A stretch of DNA of 64,000 nucleotides from Lineus longissimus (lineage: Eukaryota > Nemertea > Pilidiophora > Heteronemertea > Lineidae), in the NCBI RefSeq assembly GCF_910592395.1, contig NC_088312.1:744001-808000 (forward strand). Reading direction: 5' to 3'. Every line of letters begins with the position of its first letter. Within the stretch, counting starts at the first letter, position 1. Shown here in pieces: positions 48,137-64,000 of the stretch. Below the pieces are notes generated by a model. That model was not told the origin of the DNA. It ran no database searches and saw only the letters and a list, made by a program, of their open reading frames with translations. A program made the position numbers and the translations under genes.

Positions 48137-51100
48137 TCCCGTAACCTTGTCAGCTCAGAAAATCTGCTAGATACAGTAGTCATATTTATAATCATATCCT
48201 ATATTCAACATCACTTGACTCATCCAACACACCTCTGGATACTATACAAAATCAAATCAATAATACCAAGAATCAATTCCTGATTATACCTATATTCTTC
48301 AATCACATCTTATTTACACTGCAATGTGAGCAAGAAAAACTTGCAACGTCTATTCAACTTGTTTGGTTCTCAGTGTATTGCAGCTCAGCATGGATTTTCA
48401 GTGTGTGGATTTGCTCAGGTCTTTACGTCTGTAAATACTTTCTCAGTTCATTGTCAAGTGACATGATCATAAGAGTGACATGTGTCAAGTGACATGATGC
48501 AGAACAAACTTGGTTCATATTCATGGTTGGTTGGTGCCTCCTAATCTGTACAGCTTACACAAGTTTCCTAGAGATCTGCATACAATGACATTAACATTCA
48601 CTCAAATAGGATTAGTCACATTTCACCAAAGATCTTTTGTGACCATTGGCTGTGTATATTGGAACTTTGAATGTGAGAACAGCAAGGTCATTTGGTAACT
48701 TGACATGTGGTGAGAAAAATTGTCCAGACTGAAAATTCATACTCAACTCCCAATTTTCATTCTTTCATGTTGAGTGATTAAATGTGCAAATGATCCTCAA
48801 CCGAACCAACTGGACCCACCAGGTTTTGAGATCAGTATAAAGTCATTCATTCAGCCCAGTAATGGTGACACAAATGCATGGCAGCCAGGTAACTCAATTC
48901 AGTGTGAGCCAGGCAAACACTATTCCTCCTTTAAATTTGACTAAACGTTGCAAGTTTTTCTGGAGTTACAAACAACACTAATGTATTTGAAAATAATACA
49001 CAATCTAAGAATAATTTCTGATGAAAAATATCCTAATTTGGGATGAAATTTTGCTGAAGTGTTCAAAGCACCTGATGGAAATTGGACAATCTCATTTCAT
49101 ACACATGTGCAATCTATTCACTAGTATCCATAAACAAACAACATTTCAAGAGAGGTATTATACCCTCATTGAAAGTTTTGGCACCAAAATTATCAATGTG
49201 TGATGGCCGAGACTAAAAGTCGTTCACAACTGAAAGATTCCTGTTATCAAACAGAAATAATTGGATAATTATTAGAATGTTGAAGTAGGTGACAGAAAAT
49301 GGGAGGAAAAAGATAGACTTTCCATGGGAAGTTTAACTAATCTTGCACAAACATAATACTGCACAGCAATCCTTCTGAAACATTCTTTTCCACTAAAACA
49401 ATCAAAGCATGTATTTCACAGGCACGAAGCTGACTAGAGGCATATATACACTGGCAATAAAGGCTACTATCAAAGATGAATAATTTTTCACACTCAGTCA
49501 TTTCAACATCTGTGATATATATAGTTAATGGTCATCACTGTATGCAAGTTTTTCAAGGAATTTGTGTTGGTATTAAGAGGGAGGCATGAGACGATGTTTA
49601 GTTGGAATGTTTTCAAAACTCTTCCCATTATAAGAATATAAACAAATGCACTAAAGGAATGACACAAAGTTAAGTTACCTCACCGTGCCGAAATCTGAAA
49701 ACGTTCCTATGTCTTTGTAGTGAGAATAACCATGGCAACACTTTCAACACTTGATGATCTTAAAATTAGCGAGAGATATATGGTATTTTAAAAGTTCGCA
49801 TCCACTGAACAACGCTGTGGAAATTGTATATACAATCTATAAAATAGCCACATTTGTATACGTAGAATAAGCATGATTCTTACACAACCAACAACAACAT
49901 ACTTTACAAATGACACACTTCTGTGGAGGACAAGCACAAGTTTTCTTTTAACGCTAAAATGAAGCAGAAGCCAGATTCATACACAGCAATACGGTACACA
50001 TTTTTGTGCTCAAAGTTTGATATAGAGTACAAATACTCCTCAGTATGGGATGACACGATCATGCTATTCCATTCTCACTGGACCCCCAAGAAAACGAGCT
50101 TGATGACATTTTTGGAAGCATGCAACTGCCAATGAACACAATGTCTGAATCATCCACAACTGAACACCTTGAAGATAATAACACTTAACAGAGTAAACAA
50201 CTTGGAGGCAACATTTCAAAACCACGTACAATCAAATCAATATATTGTGTCGATGTGTTTAAAGCTGGTGAAGGGGGCCTGTCATGCCAGTCCAGTTGAC
50301 CGGAGACACATCTTACCAGGAGGACACAGTATTCATATTGCAAACTATGGCACCTGCACGAAAGGCCTATTTTACCTGTTATAATGAGGCCTACTTGTAA
50401 TAGATGCAGATCAACACTGGCTTTATTACCTTGACACAGTATTTACTGCCTTCTCTGCATCTACATGCCCTCTTGTGAAAATATTTGGCTTGCAAAGTTG
50501 AGAGTTGACAGTAATGACATGGATGGCCGGCCAAAAATGACTGATGCAGTACCACCTTATTGCATTAGTTCCTGTTCTCAATTGCAACATTGGACAGAAT
50601 GGGGAGACTGAAATCAGGGCTGACCTGAGAACCAAACAGTGAAAAACGTTGACCTTGCCACTAATGACTTCAAGGGATTCCTTTGTCACTGAGTATGACG
50701 TTGGTAAATAACGACAACTGTGATTGAACTGAGCACCGATCGATAATGATTCATGATCATAGGCCTATTAATCTCACGCCATATGTGCCAATTGTGTTGT
50801 TCTCACCATCTGCTCCGTGAAGTAGCACCAGTGAATCGACATGTACTGTTTGTTAACAGCCCAGATTCAGTGATTCCCTTTTCAAATGAATCATTTTCAG
50901 AAACTCACAAAAACATCAGCCAAGCTCGGACATGGTTCCAACATGTCCAACGTGGCACCCTTGCATACCAAAGTGGTTATTCCCAATGCACTTGATGGAA
51001 GAGTTCATCTTGGATGTACAGGGGTGTTGAACATTTATTTACAACAACAATCTCTTCAAATAACACCTCTTTCACCCCGAGATTTGGCATTCCAGCTACC

Positions 51101-52637
51101 CACAAAGTGTGGAGTGCACTGGACTTGCCATATCTCTGTGGGTAGCTCGGACAAACCATTTTCTGGCACATCTTTAGAATTTATTTACATCAAACATTTT
51201 AGAACTGTCCCAGAATCTTTCCGGTGAAATAGATGAACCAGTTCTGGGCGTGGTTGTTCAATCAGCGCAAGTACTAACATTGGCATCGAAGCCTTCTGCT
51301 ACTATTGTGAATACGCTACTTGAGATAACGCTTAGTTGAAAAATGGCATTTGTCTCTGACACAGATTGAGCAACTGAGCCCAGTAGTCTAGTTCCCTGAT
51401 CCACCCTTCAAACCTTCTGGCCTTGCATTTGAAAGTGCCGCCTGAAGATCAGAACACGAGATGATCTTATTTACAAGAATACAAGAGCCATGAAAAACAG
51501 CCGCAGAATAAACTTGTACTTGAAGAGTTTGGTCCCAAAACAAACAAAAAATACCATTTGCAACATTTGAGCTTTGTATATTCACAGATCACAAATACTA
51601 ATTTCAGAGAAGGGTCCGGGATCACAGTTTTGAATGCAACCACCAACATTGATGTTCAGCTGTTTGGATTCAAACCCTTCATATTGATGAGCTTGAGCAT
51701 AGCTAATGCCAAGATAATGGAAGTTAAAACAAGTGCACCCCAATTAAAAACAATACCATGAGTATGATTCATATCTGATTGTAAGGGCACATCGGAGGAT
51801 CAAACTAGCATTTTGTTCTTTTATTGAAACATAATAATACAACAGTAATTTTTAATCCACTATCTAAACATGGCTGTAATTATCTAAGCACAATATACAG
51901 ATTGTTCCGTTAGTGTATCCAGTTTGGCTTCTAGATTATTTCTTTTTATTGAGTTTCAGTTGGTTACACACAGAACAGCATAAAATCAATACCATTTCTT
52001 CTCTCTTACACACTTGAATAACCTGAAAACAGACCAAGAAATTCCACATATCATCACCACGTCATGCGTATTATCGCCATTTACATCAAAATGTTATTTC
52101 CAATAAAAATGTTGACACGTGCTGATGATATGTTGTCTGACTGCATCAACTTCAATTTCTAAAGGATGTTTTCTTATGTATTTCTTGACAAAAAACAAAG
52201 AAATTGTGGCGTTTTACTGATGAAGTTTCATGAAAATGATAGCCAAGTTATGGCTGAAACAGAAACACATAATGTTCGTGAACAGTGTGCTACTCGTCTT
52301 CACAAGACTTCTTGCAGCAGCATATTTTGTAATTTGGTGACACAAGGACAACTGAAAGCAACTGCTTATCAGCTTCTGCTGCAGTAAAAGGAGAATCTCT
52401 CCTTGTCTGGAGAAGTTCTACTCAGGCTTTGGATGCAGTATGCAACATGTGTTTTTTTTTAAGATTTGAAATGTTGCAAAGAGATTTCAAGTGTCTTGAG
52501 CATATGCAGGGGTGGCATCATTTTGAGACACTACTCCTTAAATACGCATCAGACTCTTCAAAATCAAAGATAAATCTATGGGGTGCTGAATTGGTGATTG
52601 GCACAAATAAGGAAAGGAATAGCTACGAATGTTCTAA
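48137..52637 (-). other. 4.5 kb without a gene; possible long CD164 3' UTR
   Basis: It is AT-rich, with only short unrelated frames on either strand. Further - strand AATAAA signals lie near 51820 and 51950, so the CD164 UTR may be much shorter. A small GTGACATG-type repeat occurs at 48460-48500. Otherwise I see nothing. Confidence 0.4.
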
Positions 52638-59088
<6,451 letters not shown>

Positions 59089-59398
59089 AATCCGTTTTAT
59101 ACGCTGTAAAATCGCAAACAGGTGTCAAAATTGTGCAACTTTCGCGTTGGCAATCGCATCACTTCCTTTACATGCGCACAGCCAGTTCCGGCAGAATGCA
59201 GCAACTTGTTTTCCTTTATTCAATACTGAAATAATAAATTAAGCTTTTTTACATTATACATCAATAAAATATGCCAATATATGAATAATGGTATGAAGTT
59301 TGATATCTTAATATTTTTTCAGGTATTCAAAACACATTACAACTAATGACCACATCGAAAATATACACCCCGATTCACCCGTTGCCAAGTGTAACAAC
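59089..59398. promoter_or_regulatory. Shared promoter region of head-to-head CD164 and PPIL6
   Basis: About 310 bp separate the two ATGs. I see no clear TATA box close to the PPIL6 start; an AT-rich core covers 59220-59300. Bidirectional promoter function is inferred from the layout only. Confidence 0.5.
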
Positions 59399-62004
59399 AT
59401 GGCGGTGAACAGACCAGTGCATCTCGCTCTTTACGGCCTTTTAGGCGATCTAGACTTCACGAAAGCACGATGTTGTGCCGAGGTACGTAAATTAAATAGT
59501 TATTTCGATCACCAACAAAAGAACTACACCTTTTCTTATGCTGAACCAGTAATCGGCCTAACTACAGAATAGCCGGGACTGTAGTAGCTCTGTAACATTA
59601 CATTACAATAGGCCTACATTATTTCATACAATGATACATCTACATGCATTATGTACACTCTGTCTCTCTGTACATTATGTACACATTCCTATCATTTAGC
59701 ACAGAGTGTCCCAGGTATTCTGCAGTTGCTCCGTGTGTCGTGTGACCGTACTGCTGAGTACTGTACTGTACTGTAGCTTACAGCAATCACGCAATGTACT
59801 ATTGTGTGTCAGCATGACAGTTTCACAGTAGGCTATCTATAGCCCTAGGGTCAACTTAGTCTCACTCAGACAACTGTGTTACATAGTAGTGTGTACTATA
59901 CTACTAAACTTTGGGAGTACATACCAGACCCATTGCCGTGGTAGAATAACTTCCAAGTGCAGGATTGCGAGTGAGGCAGAACAGTGTCAGTGACACTGGT
60001 CCTTGAAGAATGGGTACTAAGGTTTGTCACTAGGCATGGCATTAAGTGCACTTGTGTAATTCGTATCATTTCCTTGTTTTTTCTAGAGTATGAAGCATCG
60101 AGAACCAGAAAAGATTTCAGAAGTTGTGGTGGTGCCAATGCTGGAATTTGACTGGGATATGTTTGTTGAAGAGAAGAAAAAGGTATGGTCCACTCTATCT
60201 CTGTCTCTCTTACTGGTATCTATTCTAATGTAGATCACAGATGCCTCGTTTCAAGTCCAATGAAAATGCTTTTGGCTGAAGATATGGTGTTCAATCTTTT
60301 GCTGGACATCTAATCCCTGCTAAATAAAGTGATTAAAATGAAAATGATGACCACTGAGGGTAATAACGTCAGTCTCTATGACTTATGAGGATTAAACTAT
60401 CAATTTTGTATTTTAGGAATTGAGAGGAGATGCCTGGACATTTGAAGATAAAGCTATCGCATTTATTAATGGGGAGTTCTTGGGCGGAGCCACTGCACTT
60501 CTTGACTGGGCAATGGAAAACTACAATTATGAAGATTTCAGGCCAGTTCCACTGTATCAAACTTTTGCTGAGCAACAGTATGTGGACTTCTTGAATTCCA
60601 GAAAGGTAGGCTTCCATCATCATGTAATGTTGAAAAGATGAAAGGCAGGGCCTGAAAATGATGATGAGTGAATGATACCTTTTCTTTTACAGCATGATTT
60701 TGTCTTCATGGACATTTCAATCGGAGGCGAACCAGCAGGAAGATTAGTTATCGAACTCTTCTCCAATGATGTCCCAAAAACTTGTGAAAATTTCAAATGC
60801 CTGTGTACAGGGGAGAGAGGAGTCTCAGAGCACAATGAATTAGAGAGCTACAACCTCCATTACAAAGGTCATCTCTTTCACAGGATTGTGCCTAATGGCT
60901 GGATTCAGGGAGGAGGTAAGTGATATTCACCATTGGCACACTTTCTTCCTGTAAAATAAGTTCTGTAGCGTCAGTCATACCCCTCCAAGGCCTTCAAAAA
61001 ACAATGGATGTGATGAACACTTTCACTTTGTCAACAACTGACAGTCATGTTGTATAAACTTCAGACGAAGAAGATGTACATTGTACATATGTACATTGTA
61101 TTGATATCATGTGAGTATTTTCAAGGTTTTCAAGTTTTGCCCGTTTTTTTGTGAATAGTTCTATAATCAGGTCAACCTACTACAATCCCCTTTCTTTCTT
61201 CCAGATATCTGGGCTGACCGAGGCAATGGTGGAGAGTGTGTATTCGATGAAGTTTTTGAAGGTGCGTTTCTATCTTGTCTGTTTGATTACAGCTATTTGC
61301 TGAAAGTTCTTATCAGAGTGCCACGTTGTACTTCAGGCTGTGCTTGATGTGAAAACCAACCTAATACCTAGTGATATGCAAGAGAGATTGATGTCAAAGT
61401 GGTGTGCAGTCTTGACAATGTGAGTTGGCACTCAAAACGGCTCTATTTATAGCCAAGTCAAAGACTGCCAAGATGAATAAGATTCTAATCTAATCTTTTC
61501 AGATGAAAACTTTGCCATCAAACATGACAGACGAGGTATTATCGGGATGGCCAACAAGGGACGACACACAAATGGCTCTCAGTTCTACATCACGCTGCAG
61601 GCAGCACCTTGGATGAACACAAAATATGTGGCATTTGGGTAAGGACACCATCTTCACCGTCAAGTAATAAAACGCCTTGTTGTTAGGATTCAATGCCCAT
61701 GCTATTGCAGACATCAACATTTTATGAAGTAATGCATGTTTAATGATGTACACAATGAGTTGGTTTGTTGATCTGATTTCATTGGACTCGAATGGACAGA
61801 AGTTGATCTTGACCAAGATTGTGCCTGGTCTACGCCTCCAAACTGTTTTTGTTGCCTGTGGTAAACAATGCCCACTTACATTTCAGCCAAGTCATCAAAG
61901 GAACTGAAACGCTCAAGAAAATTGAATCGCAAGAGACGATAATTGAACGACCAAGCAAGGACATTCGAATCGCGGACTGTGGACCTCTGACCTTCTCATA
62001 TTAG
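59399..62004 (+). CDS. PPIL6: PPIL6, cyclophilin-like protein
   Basis: A PPIL6-type member of the cyclophilin superfamily; the molecular role is poorly known and catalytic activity doubtful. Seven exons join in frame to 300 codons (human about 311): 59399-59482, 60087-60182, 60417-60605, 60693-60915, 61205-61261, 61503-61638, 61887-62004. The first 123 residues match the family-specific N-terminus ([10 protein letters not shown], then the junction into KHDFVFMDI). The cyclophilin fold runs from about 124 to 300: CPKTC-type motif as [56 protein letters not shown]. Of the cyclophilin A catalytic set, Arg55, Gln63 and Trp121 equivalents are present, but Phe60 becomes Gly and His126 becomes Tyr. 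The start is a strong Kozak ATG (AACATGG). Confidence 0.95.
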
Positions 62005-62366
62005 ACTATTTTATGTTTGCTGCACATCTGACTTATGAAACAACATGTTGAAACTGCCCATGAGCATGTAATTCCAAAAAAGTGAAAAACCTTATGAGAG
62101 CAGTAATAAGTCCTTTTCTCAACTTCCCACTTGTCAGGTAAAGCTACTTATAACTATTTGAGTCCAACCCAACTCTTACTAGATGATATGTGGACATTTC
62201 AGATCACAATAATAAGTAGGACTAATACCTATGAAGTGTTTATGTATTGGGAAGAATTGATTCTGTTAATAGTTTTCAACTGGCATTCTTGTTCAAAGGG
62301 ACGCTAATGATTGACTGAAACCACTGAGATAGTCTCATCTGTTTTTGTTGTTGTTTATTGTAAATA

Positions 62367-62543
62367 CAGTAGAACCTCTCTATTAAGGACACCCTCGAGA
62401 CTGGCAAGTGCTGTCCTTAATACAGAGGTGTCCGCTAAGGGAGGTTAAATTGAATGGAAACAACCAATTTGGGACCAGACCTAGTGTCCTTAATTGAGAG
62501 GTTGTTCTTAATAGAGAGGTGACCGCTAAGGGAGGTTCCACTG
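62367..62543. mobile_element. Tigger/pogo-like MITE in the PPIL6 3' UTR
   Basis: The ends CAGTAGAACCTCTCTATTA and the inverse of CAGTGGAACCTCCCTTAG are flanked by TA. Inner repeats of GTGTCCTTAAT / GTGTCCGCTAAGGGAGGTT are typical of widespread Tigger-derived MITEs. 177 bp, non-coding. Confidence 0.85.
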
Positions 62544-62632
62544 TATATTCTTGTAAGATTTGGTTCATACACTTACCATATGTATCTGCTAGATGAATTT
62601 ATCGGAAACATTCCCTCCATGTATTTATTCGT

Positions 62633-62638
62633 AATAAA
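62633..62638 (+). terminator. PPIL6: PPIL6 poly(A) signal AATAAA
   Basis: AATAAA lies 629 nt after the stop and is followed by a T-rich stretch. It sits directly before the satellite, so the MITE at 62367 would be transcribed in the 3' UTR. Confidence 0.6.
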
Positions 62639-62689
62639 AATTTTTTATTCAAAACGCATCTTGTTATTTGATCCTGAGCCTTTTTTATC

Positions 62690-64000
62690 TTTGACTGATC
62701 AAACAACTGGAGATGGATGCATGATCACAAAGACATCACAACCAGTTTGTCTTTGACTGATCTAACAACTGGAGATGGATCATGATCACAAAGACGTCAC
62801 AACCAGTTTGTCTTTGACTGATCTAACAACTGGAGATGGATCATGATCACAAAGACGTCACAACCAGTTTGTCTTTGACTGATCAAACAACTGGAGATGG
62901 ATGCATGATCACAAAGACATCACAACCAGTTTGTCTTTGACTGATCAAACAACTGGAGATGGATCATGATCACAAAGACGTCACAACCAGTTTGTCTTTG
63001 ACTGATCAAACAACTGGAGATGGATCATGATCACAAAGACGTCACAACCAGTTTGTCTTTGACTGATCTAACAACTGGAGATGGATGCATGATCACAAAG
63101 ACGTCACAACCAGTTTGTCTTTGACTGATCAAACAACTGGAGATGGATGCATGATCACAAAGACGTCACAACCAGTTTGTCTTTGACTGATCAAACAACT
63201 GGAGATGGATCATGATCACAAAGACGTCACAACCAGTTTGTCTTTGACTGATCAAACAACTGGAGATGGATGCGCATGCATGATCACAAAGACGTCACAA
63301 CCAGTTTGTCTTTGACTGATCAAACAACTGGAGATGGATGCATGATCACAAAGACATCACAACCAGTTTGTCTTTGACTGATCAAACAACTGGAGATGGA
63401 TCATGATCACAAAGACGTCACAACCAGTTTGTCTTTGACTGAACTAACAACTGGAGATGGATGCGCATGCATGATCACAAAGACGTCACAACCAGTTTGT
63501 CTTTGACTGATCAAACAACTGGAGATGGATCATGATCACAAAGACGTCACAACCAGTTTGTCTTTGACTGATCAAACAACTGGAGATGGATCATGATCAC
63601 AAAGACATCACAACCAGTTTATCTTTGACTGATCAAACAACTGGAGATGAATCATGATCACAAAGACATCACAACCAGTTTGTCTTTGACTGATCAAACA
63701 ACTGGAGATGGATGCATGATCACAAAGACATCACAACCAGTTTGTCTTTGACTGATCAAACAACTGGAGATGGATCATGATCACAAAGACATCACAACCA
63801 GTTTGTCTTTGACTGATCAAACAACTGGAGATGGATCATGATCACAAAGACGTCACAACCAGTTTGTCTTTGACTGATCAAACAACTGGAGATGGATCAT
63901 GATCACAAAGACATCACAACCAGTTTGTCTTTGACTGATCAAACAACTGGAGATGGATCATGATCACAAAGACATCACAACCAGTTTGTCTTTGACTGAT
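62690..64000. repeat. Satellite of about 61 bp, running off the window edge
   Basis: About 21 copies of a unit containing TTTGACTGATCAAACAACTG, GAGATGGATCATGATCAC and AAAGACGTCACAACCAGTTT. Length variants come from small GC(AT) insertions at GGAT|CATG (GGATGCATG, GGATGCGCATGCATG). The commonest substitution is GACGTCAC to GACATCAC. Confidence 0.97.

Noticed and set aside
62690-64000. Regular short repeats that could suggest a CRISPR array.
   Set aside because: The whole unit is conserved, with no unique spacers, in a eukaryotic context: a satellite.

Overview
The window is nuclear DNA of an invertebrate animal, probably marine. The genes are split by many short GT-AG introns, all the recognisable products are animal families, and the introns and spacers are full of short inverted-repeat transposons, SINE-like tails, minisatellites and satellites. 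I cannot name the species. A GAGGCCC-like element at about 54.5 kb and frequent TACATGTA words lean weakly towards a lophotrochozoan (mollusc, brachiopod or annelid), but other marine invertebrates remain possible.

Six protein genes could be assembled exon by exon with phases that agree across every join used. (1) RNF17/Qin-type piRNA-pathway protein, + strand, 681-13141: 36 coding exons, 1653 codons, RING, two B-boxes, coiled coil and five Tudor domains. (2) WDR3 (Utp12/Dip2), - strand, 25844-16604: 20 coding exons, 924 codons, a ribosome-biogenesis WD40 protein. (3) A compact DUF21-CBS (CNNM/MAM3-like) membrane protein, - strand, 37354-28567: 10 coding exons, 485 codons. (4) A large inhibitor-of-apoptosis E3 ligase, + strand, 37666-43598: 8 coding exons, 1128 codons, three BIRs, UBA and RING behind an unusual 480-residue N-terminal extension. 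(5) CD164/endolyn sialomucin, - strand, 59088-52638. (6) PPIL6 cyclophilin-like protein, + strand, 59399-62004: 7 exons, 300 codons.

Layout: RNF17 and WDR3 are tail to tail, separated by a 97-bp minisatellite (13.6-15.3 kb) and diverged copies of it in the opposite orientation. WDR3 and the DUF21 gene are in tandem on the - strand, separated by an inverted duplication that contains a candidate first exon. The DUF21 and IAP genes are head to head across a 311-bp promoter with three phased TATAAAGTGA repeats. From 43.6 to 52.6 kb there is no convincing gene, only transposons, a pure (GTATT)54 tract and probable 3' UTRs. CD164 and PPIL6 are head to head across about 310 bp; these two genes are also neighbours in humans. 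The window ends in a satellite of about 61 bp that runs off the edge.

The best candidates for something undescribed are a 1437-bp composite element with identical 444-bp direct terminal repeats (24171-25607), a possible in-frame Tudor micro-exon made by tandem duplication inside RNF17 (7706-7762), the extended and internally repeated IAP N-terminus, and a foldback transposon family that in one place has collapsed to a perfect 25-bp-arm hairpin (44521-44582). No operon, CRISPR array, rRNA or tRNA gene was seen.
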